Shown piece by piece: positions 40,964 through 49,189 of a stretch of DNA of 64,000 nt. The notes below the pieces were generated by a model. It was not told the origin of the DNA. It did no database searches and worked only from the letters and a program-made list of their open reading frames with translations. Source of the DNA: Sphaerisporangium fuscum (GTDB taxonomy: Bacteria > Actinomycetota > Actinomycetes > Streptosporangiales > Streptosporangiaceae); NCBI RefSeq assembly GCF_018531465.1, contig NZ_JAHDTF010000006.1, positions 124,001 to 188,000 on the forward strand. Reading direction: 5' to 3'. Made by a program: the position numbers and the translations under genes. Within the stretch, counting starts at the first letter, position 1. Each line of letters opens with the position of its first letter.

Positions 40964-42157
40964 GTGAATCCGCACGCCCTGGCCTTCCCCGAGAAGTTCC
41001 TCTGGGGAGCGTCGACCGCGGCGCACCAGGTTGAGGGGAACAACGTGGGAAGCGACTTCTGGCAGGCGGAGAACGACGGCACCTGGAGCCTTCCCGACCG
41101 GTCGGGGGACGCCTGCGACAGCTACCACCGCTGGGCCGAAGACCTCGACATCGTGCAGAGCCTCGGCCTCAACGCCTACCGGTTCAGCATCGAATGGGCG
41201 CGGGTGGTCCCCACACCCGGTCACCCCTCGCTCGCGGTGCTGCAGCACTACCGCCGCATCATCGAAGGATGCGGGCAGCGGGGCCTGACGCCGGTCGTCA
41301 CGCTCCACCACTTCACCAGCCCCGCATGGCTGAGAGACCAAGGAGGATGGACGTCCAAGGAGGCGATCGCGCACTTCACCGAGTACGTCCGCGCGGTGCT
41401 GCCGATCCTCGACGGCGTGCCCTGGGTCTGCACGATCAACGAACCCAACATGCTCGCCTGGACGACGGCGCGGCGCGCCGACCGGGCCGCCTCCGCCCCC
41501 TCCTTCGTCCCCCCGGATCCCGAGATGACCGCCGCGCTGACACGCGCGCACACGCAGGCCCGGGAACTGCTCGCCTCCGTCCCCGGCGTCAGGTCGGGAT
41601 GGACGGTCGCCAACCAGAACGTCCAGGACCACGGCGCCGGCGCCGACCGCACCGCCGAGATGTCCTACCTGATCGACGATCAGTACCTCGACGTCGCGAA
41701 GGGAGACGACTTCGTCGGCGTGCAGGCCTACAGCCGGCTCCGGGCGGGGGAGCAGGGCGTCATCGCCCCCGGCCCGGCCGACAGACGCACGATGAACGGC
41801 TGGGAGTACTACCCCCGCGCCCTGGAGGACGCGGTCCGTCACACCGCTGCACGCCTGGGAGGATCGACACCGTTGCTGGTGACCGAGAACGGCATCGCGA
41901 CCGGCGACGACGACGAACGGATCGAGTACACCGGCGAGGCCCTGACCGGCCTGTCACGCGCGATGAGCGACGGCATCGACGTACGCGGCTATCTGCACTG
42001 GTCGCTGCTGGACAACTTCGAATGGGGCTCCTGGGAACCCACCTTCGGCCTGGTCGCGGTCGACCGCACGACGTTCCGGCGGACGGTCAAACCCAGCGCG
42101 CGCTGGCTCGGACGACTCGCCCGCGGCCACGCCGATCCGCGGGCAGGCCGGCGGTGA
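40964..42157 (+). CDS. GH1 beta-glucosidase
   Basis: 397-residue intracellular glycoside hydrolase family 1 enzyme. FLWGASTAAHQVEG near the N-terminus and the catalytic acid/base Glu160 in TINEPN and nucleophile Glu308 in LLVTENG are intact. YLHWSLLDNFEWGSWEPTFGLVAVD supplies the aglycone/glycone-site aromatic residues. It is shorter than many GH1 enzymes (about 450) but has all barrel landmarks. GTG at 40964 follows AAGGAG at 9-base spacing; ATG 40934 overlapping the permease stop is the alternative. It should hydrolyse imported beta-glucosides or beta-galactosides. Confidence 0.93.
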   Translation: MNPHALAFPEKFLWGASTAAHQVEGNNVGSDFWQAENDGTWSLPDRSGDACDSYHRWAEDLDIVQSLGLNAYRFSIEWARVVPTPGHPSLAVLQHYRRIIEGCGQRGLTPVVTLHHFTSPAWLRDQGGWTSKEAIAHFTEYVRAVLPILDGVPWVCTINEPNMLAWTTARRADRAASAPSFVPPDPEMTAALTRAHTQARELLASVPGVRSGWTVANQNVQDHGAGADRTAEMSYLIDDQYLDVAKGDDFVGVQAYSRLRAGEQGVIAPGPADRRTMNGWEYYPRALEDAVRHTAARLGGSTPLLVTENGIATGDDDERIEYTGEALTGLSRAMSDGIDVRGYLHWSLLDNFEWGSWEPTFGLVAVDRTTFRRTVKPSARWLGRLARGHADPRAGRR

Positions 42158-43722
42158 GGCCCGCGCTGGTGCCGTGGCCGCACACGGTCACCCTCGACGG
42201 CGCCACGACGACGCTCCTGGACCCCGGCCGCGTCACGATCGAGGCCGAGGACACGCTGCGCGATGCCCGCCAGTGGCTCCAGGACCGGCTCACCCGCCTC
42301 GCCGGCGCCACCACCCCCGCCGGCGATCCACCGCCGCTGCGCATCGTCCTGCTGATCGGGCAGGCCCCCCGGGACGTGCCGGCGGCCGGCGGGGTCGCGC
42401 CGCAGGAGGTCGCGCAGGACGAACGGCACACCGTGACGATCACCCCCGGTGAGGTGACGGTGACCGGAGCCTGCCCCCAGGCGGTCCTTCGGGGAGCCGC
42501 GACGCTGGTGCAGCTGGCCGAGTGCTCCGAAGGCCGGCTGCCGACGGGACGGATCGCCGACGGGCCCGCCCTCGCCTGGCGCGGCCTGATGCTCGACGTC
42601 GTACGGCACCCGTTCACCCTGGAGGAGATCCGCCGCGTCATCGACCTGCTGACCCGCTACAAGCTCAACGTCCTGCACCTTCACCTCACCGACACCCAGG
42701 GGTGGAGGCTGCAGTCGCGGTCCCGTCCGAAACTGAACGCCACCTCGCCGGGCGAGCTGATCACACGAGGTGACCTGGACGCGCTGACGGCCTTCGCCGC
42801 GGCGCGCGGAGTGACGATCGTGCCCGAGATCGACCTGCCCGGTCACTCCCTCGCCGCGGTCCGCGCCTACCCGCGTCTCACCCTCGGCGGGGCCGCCGCC
42901 CGGCTGGGCTATGTGGACCCCTCCGCGCCGGAGGCCGAGGCGTTCCTCCGGCAGACCGTCACCGAGTTCGCGCGGGCGTCCACCGGCCGTTTCGTCCACG
43001 TCGGCGGCGACGAACCCTTCGGCATGCCGCACCAGGCCTACGCCCGCGCGGTCGGCGCCACCGTGGCCGCGGCGCACCGGGCCGGACGGCAGGTCGTCGG
43101 CTGGCAGGAGACCGTACGGACCGGCGCCCTCGGCCCGGACGACATCGTGCAGCTGTGGATCGGCGCGGAGACGAGCATCGACGCCGACGCCAAGAAGGCC
43201 CAGCTGCCGCCGGCCGCCCACCCGTTCGTCGACCAGATGGTCGACCTGTTCGCCCTCGCCCCCTCCGACGGTCCCGCCGCCGCGGCCGCCGGACTGCCGG
43301 TGCTCCTGTCCTCCAGCGACGTGCTGTACCTCGACCGCCCGTACGCGGAACCGGCCGCCGACGCCGAAGGAGAGGCCCGCCGGGCCCGGCTCGGGTTCCG
43401 CGACTATCCGGCCAAGACGCTGCGTGAGATGTTCGACTGGACACCGCGGTCACTGGTCTCGGGACTCGACGTCCGGATCGCCGGTGTGGAAGCCGCGATC
43501 TGGACGGAGACCATCACCGGCTTCGACGACCTGGCGTTCCTGCTGCTGCCCCGCCTCCCCGCCGCGGCCGAGCGGGCATGGACACAACAGCGGACAAGCT
43601 GGGAGGACCACCGGGCACGGCTCGGCCCGCACGCCCGGGCGTGGCGGGCGACCGGATGGGGCGCGGCGTTCCGGCCCAAGGATCTTTCCCCCACCCGAAT
43701 GACCACACAGGCGGACACATGA
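42154..43722 (+). CDS. GH20 beta-N-acetylhexosaminidase
   Basis: 522 residues without signal peptide. An N-terminal GH20b-like domain (about 1-130) precedes the catalytic barrel starting WRGLMLDVVRHPFTLEEIRRVIDLL and KLNVLHLHLTDTQGWRLQ. The catalytic pair is Asp286-Glu287 in HVGGDEPFG, as required for substrate-assisted cleavage of N-acetylhexosaminides. The C-terminal block VAGVEAAIWTETI-like GVEAAIWTETITGFDDLAFLLLPR is typical. It overlaps the GH1 gene by four bases and the GH3 gene by four bases, so it is translated as part of the same mRNA. It suggests that the imported sugar contains GlcNAc or GalNAc. Confidence 0.92.
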   Translation: MRPALVPWPHTVTLDGATTTLLDPGRVTIEAEDTLRDARQWLQDRLTRLAGATTPAGDPPPLRIVLLIGQAPRDVPAAGGVAPQEVAQDERHTVTITPGEVTVTGACPQAVLRGAATLVQLAECSEGRLPTGRIADGPALAWRGLMLDVVRHPFTLEEIRRVIDLLTRYKLNVLHLHLTDTQGWRLQSRSRPKLNATSPGELITRGDLDALTAFAAARGVTIVPEIDLPGHSLAAVRAYPRLTLGGAAARLGYVDPSAPEAEAFLRQTVTEFARASTGRFVHVGGDEPFGMPHQAYARAVGATVAAAHRAGRQVVGWQETVRTGALGPDDIVQLWIGAETSIDADAKKAQLPPAAHPFVDQMVDLFALAPSDGPAAAAAGLPVLLSSSDVLYLDRPYAEPAADAEGEARRARLGFRDYPAKTLREMFDWTPRSLVSGLDVRIAGVEAAIWTETITGFDDLAFLLLPRLPAAAERAWTQQRTSWEDHRARLGPHARAWRATGWGAAFRPKDLSPTRMTTQADT

Positions 43723-46007
43723 ACCTCCCCGACGACCTCACCCTGGCCGAGAAGGCGTCCCTGACCTCCGGCAGCAGCACCTGGCGGACCACCGCCGTCG
43801 ACGGCCGGGTACGCGCGCTCACGCTGACCGACGGCCCGCACGGCATCCGCCGGCAGGACCCCGCGTCGGGCGACGCGCTCGGGCTGAACGACAGCCTGCC
43901 CGCCACCTGCTTCCCGCCCGCCGTCACGCTCGGCTCCTCCTGGGACCCCGAGCTGGCCCGCCGGGTGGGCGCGGCCCTGGCCAGGGAGGCGTCCGCGCTC
44001 GGCGCCGACGTCGTGCTCGGCCCCGGCGTGAACATCAAACGGTCCCCGCTGTGCGGCCGCAACTTCGAGTACTTCTCCGAGGACCCGCTGATCAGCGCAG
44101 TGATGGGCGCGGCCCTGGTCACCGGCATCCAGTCGCTGGGGATCGGCGCGTGCGTCAAGCACTTCGCCGTCAACAACCAGGAGACCGACCGGATGCGGGT
44201 GAGCGCCGACGTCGACGAGCAGACCCTGCGCGAGATCTACCTGCCCGCCTTCGAGCACATCGTGCGCCACGCCGCGCCGTACGCCGTCATGTGCTCCTAC
44301 AACAAGATCAACGGAGTTCACGCGAGCGAGAACCGCCGGCTGCTGACCGAGGTGCTGCGGGAGGAATGGGGCTTCGACGGGCTGGTGGTGTCGGACTGGG
44401 GCGCGGTCAACGACCGCGTCGCCGCCCTGGCCGCCGGGCTGGACCTGGAGATGCCGCCGACCGGCACCGACGAGCAGATCGTCGCCGCGGTCACGGCCGG
44501 GCACCTCGACGAGCAGGCCGTCACCGCCGCCGCCGAGCGCGTCATCCGGCTCGGCCACCGGACGCGGCACGCGCGGCGCTTCGACGACTGGGACCAGGAC
44601 GCCCATCACGAGCTGTGCCGCCAGGCCGCCCGCGCCGGCGCCGTCCTGCTGAAGAACGACGGCGACCTGCTGCCGCTCGACCCGGCCGCCACCCAGCGGA
44701 TCGCCGTCGTCGGGGAGTTCGCCCGCACCCCCCGCTACCAGGGCAACGGCAGCTCCCACGTGGTGCCCACCCGCCTGGACACCCCCTGGGACGCGCTGCG
44801 GGCCGCCGCCGGCCCCGGCACCGAACTGACCTTCACCCCCGGCTTCACCCTGGACGGCACACCGGACGCCGCCCTGGTGGCCGACGCCGTGGCCGCCGCG
44901 GCGCGAGCCGATACCGCGCTGGTATTCCTCGGCCTGCCCGACGCCGCCGAGTCCGAAGGCTTCGACCGGACCACGATCGACCTGCCGGCCGACCAGATCG
45001 CCCTGCTGCGCGCGGTGTCGGCCGTCTGCCCCCGGATCGCGGTGGTCCTGGCCAACGGCGGAGTGGCCGCCGTCTCCGGCTGGCAGGACACCGCCTCCGC
45101 CGTCCTCGAGGGATGGCTGCCCGGACAGGCCGGCGGGACCGCGCTGGCCGACCTGATCTTCGGATTCCACAGCCCCAGCGGCAGGCTCACCGAAACCATC
45201 CCCCTCAGGCTCTCCGACACCCCCTCCTACCTGCACTTCCCCGGACGTGACGGGCATGTGGTCTACGGCGAGGGCCGCTATGTCGGCTACCGCCACTACG
45301 ACACCCTGGACGTCCCCGTGGCCTATCCCTTCGGCCACGGCCTGACCTACACCCGGTTCTCCTACAGCGACCTGCAGGTCGTGGAAAGCGGCGAGAACAC
45401 CTGGACGGCGGAGGTCACCGTCACCAATACCGGCGGCCGCTCCGGCCACGAGGTGGTACAGCTCTACGTGGCCTTCCAGGAGCCGATCCCGTCCCGGCCC
45501 CGCCACCAGCTGCGCGGCTTCACCAAGATCGGGCTGAGGCCCGGCGAGTCCGGCCGGGTCTCCTTCACCCTGACCGGCCGCGACATCGCCCAATGGTCGC
45601 CGGCCCGCCACCGCTGGCAGGTGACCGCGGGACGCTTCATCGTCGAGGTCGGCGCCTCCTCACGCGACATCCGCCTCAGGGCCGAGGTCACCACCACCGG
45701 CGACGGCCAGGACGACGAACTCGGGCCGATGTCCACGCTGGGGGAGTGGCTGGCCCACCCCGTCGGCGCCCGGCTGCTCGGCGACCGGATGCGGCGGGTC
45801 ACCGGCCTGCTCGGCGCCTCCGGCGGCCGTTCGCCGCTGGTCGAGCTCGCCCTGGGGATCCCGCTGGCCAAGTTCTCCACCTTCGGCATCGGGCTGACCC
45901 CCGACGTCGTCGCCGAACTCGTCGCAGCGGCCCGCCGGACCTCCGCCCCTGACGACCCCTCCGGGACGACACCACCGGACACCCCCGCGACAGGAGGCAC
46001 CGCATGA
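43719..46007 (+). CDS. GH3 beta-glycosidase
   Basis: 762-residue intracellular GH3 enzyme of the BglX/beta-glucosidase kind. LTDGPHGIR, GPGVNIKRSPLCGRNFEYFSEDP, and CVKHFAVNNQETDR (the KHF and substrate-binding residues) precede the nucleophile Asp226 in LVVSDWGAVND. The (alpha/beta)6 domain with the acid/base region and a C-terminal fibronectin-III-like domain (ENTWTAEVTVTNTGGRSGHEVVQLY) follow. The last 110 residues (TLGEWLAHPVGARLLGDRM onward) resemble the small C-terminal extension seen in some actinobacterial GH3 proteins. It acts on beta-glucosides or related disaccharides made available by the importer. Confidence 0.92.
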   Translation: MNLPDDLTLAEKASLTSGSSTWRTTAVDGRVRALTLTDGPHGIRRQDPASGDALGLNDSLPATCFPPAVTLGSSWDPELARRVGAALAREASALGADVVLGPGVNIKRSPLCGRNFEYFSEDPLISAVMGAALVTGIQSLGIGACVKHFAVNNQETDRMRVSADVDEQTLREIYLPAFEHIVRHAAPYAVMCSYNKINGVHASENRRLLTEVLREEWGFDGLVVSDWGAVNDRVAALAAGLDLEMPPTGTDEQIVAAVTAGHLDEQAVTAAAERVIRLGHRTRHARRFDDWDQDAHHELCRQAARAGAVLLKNDGDLLPLDPAATQRIAVVGEFARTPRYQGNGSSHVVPTRLDTPWDALRAAAGPGTELTFTPGFTLDGTPDAALVADAVAAAARADTALVFLGLPDAAESEGFDRTTIDLPADQIALLRAVSAVCPRIAVVLANGGVAAVSGWQDTASAVLEGWLPGQAGGTALADLIFGFHSPSGRLTETIPLRLSDTPSYLHFPGRDGHVVYGEGRYVGYRHYDTLDVPVAYPFGHGLTYTRFSYSDLQVVESGENTWTAEVTVTNTGGRSGHEVVQLYVAFQEPIPSRPRHQLRGFTKIGLRPGESGRVSFTLTGRDIAQWSPARHRWQVTAGRFIVEVGASSRDIRLRAEVTTTGDGQDDELGPMSTLGEWLAHPVGARLLGDRMRRVTGLLGASGGRSPLVELALGIPLAKFSTFGIGLTPDVVAELVAAARRTSAPDDPSGTTPPDTPATGGTA

Positions 46008-47200
46008 CCGAGGTCCACGGCAGCACCGCCGGTGGCTTCGAGGCCGTCCGCGCGGCCTTCGCACGCGGACGGCACGGCGACACGGGCGCCGCCCAGCTCG
46101 CCGTCTACCAGGACGGACACCTGGTGGTCGACCTGTGGGCGGGCGGCGACCCGATCGGCGGCCACCCCGTCACGGGCGACTCCCTGGGCATCGTCATGTC
46201 GGTCACCAAGGGAGCCGTCGCCACCTGCGCCCACCTGCTGTCCCAGCGCGGCGTCCTCGACCTGGACGCCCCCGTCACCGACCACTGGCCGGAGTTCGCG
46301 GCCGCGGGCAAGGCCCGGATCACCGTGTCGGACCTGCTGTCCCACCGGGCCGGCCTCTCCGGATTCGACCCGCGGGCACCGATCGGCCCGGAGGAACTCC
46401 TGGACTGGGACGCCTGCGTGGCCGCCCTGGAGGCGATGACCCCTCTGTGGGAGCCGGGAACGGCCATGATGTACCACACCCTCACCTACGGCTACCTCGT
46501 CGGGGAGGTCATCCGCCGCGCCACCGGAAAGACCGTGGGCGCCGTCCTGGCCGACCTGGTCGCCGGCCCGCTCGCCCTGGACCTGTGGATCGGCCTGCCC
46601 GCCTCCCAGGAGCACCGCTTCGTCCCGCAGTTCTCCCCGCAGCCACAGCCGGGCGAGGAACAGGTGCTCGCGCTGCTCACCGGGCTGGGCCTCGAGCCGG
46701 CCGACCGGCTGGTACGCGCCACCGCCGCGACCTTCCGCGGCGCCGCGGCCGAGGGCTTCAACCGGCGCGAGGCCCATGCCGCCGAGATCCCGGCCGCGGG
46801 CGGCATCGCCAACGCCCGCTCACTCGCCCGCATGTACGCGGCCACGATCGGCGAGGTCGACGGGGTCCGCCTGCTCGACGGCGACACCGCGGCACGGGCG
46901 AGCACCCCGCAGACCGACCGGCTGCCCGCCCCGCCGCCGTTCGACCGCCTGCCCGGCACGGAGGCCTCCCGCTTCGGACTCGGCTACGAGCTGCCCCGCC
47001 CCGGCCTTCCGATGCTCGGCGAAGGCTCCTTCGGCCACGCCGGAGCCGGGGGACGCCTGGCCTTCGCCCAGCCGCGCACCGGCACGGCCGTCGCCTACTG
47101 GTGCACCGAGATGAGCTGGAACCCCGCGCGCGGCGCCGACCCGCGCTGGCTGCCGTGGACCGACGCCCTGCGGGAAGCCGTCGGCCCGCCGCTCTCCTGA
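46004..47200 (+). CDS. Cytoplasmic serine hydrolase (class C beta-lactamase/EstB-like)
   Basis: 398 residues, no signal peptide. The nucleophile motif is Ser66-Val-Thr-Lys69 in IVMSVTKG. A tyrosine in MMYHTLTYGYLVGEVIRRATG corresponds to the second-motif general base, and FGHAGAGGRLAFAQP matches the third (HAG) motif. EstB-type members are esterases with beta-lactamase fold. The four-base overlap with GH3 places it in the sugar operon, so it may remove acyl groups (for example acetyl) from the imported oligosaccharide. The link is inferred from context only. Confidence 0.88.
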   Translation: MTEVHGSTAGGFEAVRAAFARGRHGDTGAAQLAVYQDGHLVVDLWAGGDPIGGHPVTGDSLGIVMSVTKGAVATCAHLLSQRGVLDLDAPVTDHWPEFAAAGKARITVSDLLSHRAGLSGFDPRAPIGPEELLDWDACVAALEAMTPLWEPGTAMMYHTLTYGYLVGEVIRRATGKTVGAVLADLVAGPLALDLWIGLPASQEHRFVPQFSPQPQPGEEQVLALLTGLGLEPADRLVRATAATFRGAAAEGFNRREAHAAEIPAAGGIANARSLARMYAATIGEVDGVRLLDGDTAARASTPQTDRLPAPPPFDRLPGTEASRFGLGYELPRPGLPMLGEGSFGHAGAGGRLAFAQPRTGTAVAYWCTEMSWNPARGADPRWLPWTDALREAVGPPLS

Positions 47201-47208
47201 CCCGCCGA

Positions 47209-47225
47209 ACCGGGAAGGCCCCGGT
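47209..47225. terminator. Short hairpin between convergent genes
   Basis: ACCGGG (47209-47214) and CCCGGT (47220-47225) form a 6-bp stem with a 5-base loop in the 34-base gap between the serine hydrolase and the converging XRE-cupin gene. It is short and lacks a T-run, so a bidirectional terminator is only a possibility. Confidence 0.35.
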
Positions 47226-47234
47226 CGGCCGCGT

Positions 47235-47843
47235 TCACCCCCCACCCCCGCCGTGAGAGGTCCGGTGGGGGCCGGCGCGCAGGTGCGAACGCACCCCTTG
47301 CAGGCCGAACAGGATGAGAAGCTCGACCACGCCGCCGTCGGCGCTGCCCAGCCAGTGCGGCACGGAGGTGTCGAACTCGGCCGCCTCACCGGGCGGCAAC
47401 GTCAGGTCACGCTCGCCGACCACCAGCCGCAGGCGGCCGTTGAGCACATACAGCCATTCGAAGCCTTCGTGCGTCTGCGGGGCCGGCTGGAGTGGTTCCG
47501 GCCGGGCAGGGATGATCATCTTGAAGGCGTGCGCCCCGCCCGGCCGCCGGGACAGCGGCACGAAGGTCATCCCGAACCGCTCGATCGGCTTGAGGTGTAT
47601 CCGGGGGTCACCGGTGCGCGGGGCGCCGACGAGATCGTCCAGTGGGACGTCGTAGGTACGGGCCAGCGGCAGCAGCAACTCCAGGGTCACCCGGCGCTGC
47701 CCGCTCTCCAGCCGGGACAGGGTGCTCTCCGACACGCCGGTCCTGGCCGCCAGGTCGGCCAGGGTGATGCCGCGGTCACGGCGCAGCGCGCGAAGCCGCG
47801 GCCCCACCGCGTCGAGTACCTCGTCGTCCGTCGCGCGATCCAC
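47235..47843 (-). CDS. XRE-family regulator with cupin domain
   Basis: 202 residues. The HTH is LRALRRDRGITLADLAARTGVSESTLSRLESGQRRVTLELLLPLARTYDVPLDDLVG (read in segments), and the cupin is THEGFEWLYVLNGRLRLVVGERDLTLPPGEAAEFDTSVPHWLG (read in segments). The GTG at 47843 is preferred because conserved sequence begins ten residues later. It diverges from what should be a SAM-dependent methyltransferase gene, now only a stub, across two consecutive 21-base inverted repeats. Cupin-type XRE proteins of this kind often control a neighbouring methyltransferase or transporter. Confidence 0.88.
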   Translation of the reverse strand: MDRATDDEVLDAVGPRLRALRRDRGITLADLAARTGVSESTLSRLESGQRRVTLELLLPLARTYDVPLDDLVGAPRTGDPRIHLKPIERFGMTFVPLSRRPGGAHAFKMIIPARPEPLQPAPQTHEGFEWLYVLNGRLRLVVGERDLTLPPGEAAEFDTSVPHWLGSADGGVVELLILFGLQGVRSHLRAGPHRTSHGGGGG

Positions 47844-47849
47844 GCGGCC

Positions 47850-47892
47850 ATCTTGCCAGAACCGCAAGATTGCGTGCCAGATCACGGCACGC
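47850..47892. promoter_or_regulatory. Two consecutive 7-7-7 inverted repeats
   Basis: ATCTTGC-N7-GCAAGAT occupies 47850-47870 and GCGTGCC-N7-GGCACGC occupies 47872-47892. Both have exact 7-base arms and a 7-base spacer, and their centres are 22 bases apart, two helix turns on one face of the DNA. They fill the gap between the XRE-cupin start and the methyltransferase stub, so they are probable binding sites of the regulator even though the arm sequences differ. Confidence 0.65.
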
Positions 47893-47931
47893 CTGGCGAC
47901 ACTGGGCGCACACCGACAGAAGGAGCGCCTT

Positions 47932-48050
47932 GTGAGCACCACCGACGCGGTCAGGTTCTGGGACGACCTGTACGCGGCCCGCCCACCGGCCGCCGACCCG
48001 CGGACGGCGCGACCGGGCGCTGACCCCACCACCTCCAGGACAGGACCACA
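47932..48050 (+). pseudogene. 5' stub of a SAM-dependent methyltransferase
   Basis: AAGGAG (47920-47925) and GTG at 47932 are an intact translation start. The first residues, MSTTDAVRFWDDLYAARPP, match the N-terminus of class I methyltransferases of the FWDDLY-R type. No SAM-binding motif follows; after about 20 codons the frame runs through meaningless sequence and then the antisense strand of the next gene. A second start-like sequence, ATG at 48050 after AGGACAGGA reading MTTAPRPEPPPAI, also ends abruptly. The stretch looks like two gene beginnings left by a deletion. Confidence 0.6.
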
Positions 48051-48086
48051 TGACCACCGCACCACGGCCGGAACCCCCGCCGGCGA

Positions 48087-48698
48087 TCAGTCGAGCGGTA
48101 CGACTATCTCGCCCCCGTGGTCGCCCTTCTCCGCCTCCTCCAGCATGAGCGCGGCCACGGAGGCGCGGGACATCCGGGGCGGCAGCAGCGGACGCCGCAG
48201 GTCGGCGAGCCGTACCAGGCGGCGCCCGGGGCTGAGGGGCCCGTCCTTCAGATCCGGCGCGTGGAACACCGTGGCGCCGGCGCCCAGGGCGACCTGGTCG
48301 GCCTCCGCCTTCTCGGCCAGTTCCGCGCCGACGAACATCCGCATCACCACCTGGTAGATCAGCCCGCCCGCGCGTTGCGACGGGCCCGACCCCAGCGCAC
48401 CGAGCCACACGGTGCGGATGTTCGCCGCGGCGAGCAACCTGGCCCCCGCGACCAGCGCGCCCGGACCGTCGCCCTTGCCGACACCGATGGCCGAGACGAC
48501 CACCTCGACGTCGGCGAGGTCAGGGAAGGTCCGAGGGGAGAAGACGTCCGCCTGCCGGACGTCGGCCCGCCGCGAGACGGGCACGCCGGCCCGCTCCGGA
48601 TCGCGGACCAGGGCCACGACCTGGTGACCCCGCTCAAGTGCCTGATCGACGAGCAGGCGGCCGACCCGCCCGGACGCGCCGAGTACTGCCATGCGCAT
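48087..48698 (-). CDS. NAD(P)H-binding protein (NmrA/BVR-B-like)
   Basis: 203-residue atypical SDR-fold protein. The N-terminal cofactor motif MAVLGASGRVGRLLVDQALERGHQVVALVRDPER is the GxxGxxG type of NAD(P)-binding proteins of the biliverdin-reductase-B/NmrA group. VVVSAIGVGKGDGPGALVAGARLLAAAN and VFHAPDLKDGPLSPG (both typical) follow. There is no Tyr-x3-Lys pair. It may reduce a flavin or other small acceptor, or sense NADP(H). ATG at 48698 starts directly at the first strand. It lies downstream, on the same strand, of a decayed copy of the small gene from 12.7 kb; in the intact copy that gene is followed by an SDR. Confidence 0.85.
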   Translation of the reverse strand: MRMAVLGASGRVGRLLVDQALERGHQVVALVRDPERAGVPVSRRADVRQADVFSPRTFPDLADVEVVVSAIGVGKGDGPGALVAGARLLAAANIRTVWLGALGSGPSQRAGGLIYQVVMRMFVGAELAEKAEADQVALGAGATVFHAPDLKDGPLSPGRRLVRLADLRRPLLPPRMSRASVAALMLEEAEKGDHGGEIVVPLD

Positions 48699-48799
48699 GA
48701 TGACCCGTTCTCTGACTGAAACTGTTCGTGGAAAGACCGGACACGGCTGTGGCCGCAGGGGGCGGCACCGCCGCCTCGTCTCCCGCCGGCGGCGGAAGG

Positions 48800-48937
48800 A
48801 CCCGCGAGGAATCATCGCCCGGGCCGACCGCGCGCAACCGGCGCCGCGCACGGCCCGTTCGATATCCGCCAGACATCGGCCGAGCCCGGCGTCAGGCAGC
48901 ACCGATCAAAGGAAGCGAACATCGCATGGGGGATCAC
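48800..48937 (-). pseudogene. Decayed copy of the small unknown gene at 12723
   Basis: From a GTG at 48937 (minus strand) the DNA aligns with the small gene at 12723-12850. The start GTGATC, the TCC-TT-GATCGG block and GCTGCCTGAC are shared, and in the next frame MLPDAGLGRCLADIERAVRGAG aligns with PLPDTELDQYLADIERTMLDTG. A one-base loss after GATCGG shifts the frame early, and similarity fades near 48800 at MIPRG (IPIPG in the intact gene). The product cannot be made. This is the minus-strand half of a duplicated divergon. Confidence 0.75.
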
Positions 48938-49007
48938 ACGTCGATTCTTGATGGTGCGCGCCGCCGGTGTCCAAGACCGATCCGACAATCATCGATAACC
49001 CATAGGC

Positions 49008-49189
49008 ATGGACGAACTGGAGACCCGTGGGTGCGGGTACTTCGTAGCGGCCGCCGATGAGCCGCACTCCGGCCCGCCACGCTCAGGCGACGCCGCTACC
49101 GACCCGATCAGCCCTCGACGAACCAGAAGACCCGTCCGGCCCCGACGCGGCCGAACCCGCTTCCACCGGAGAACAGGGAGGAGGAACGC
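49008..49189 (+). pseudogene. Decayed 5' end of a LysR gene (copy of 12652)
   Basis: MDELETRGCGYFVAAADEPHSG aligns with MVELETRELEYFMAVADELHFG, the start of the intact LysR regulator, with about 80 percent DNA identity by hand alignment over the first 75 bases. Beyond that the helix-turn-helix is lost and only short matches remain before the epoxide hydrolase gene begins. The intergenic segment 48938-49007 is also conserved, including 23 identical consecutive bases. Together with the minus-strand remnant it is a relic duplicate of the 12.6-12.9 kb divergon. Confidence 0.78.
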
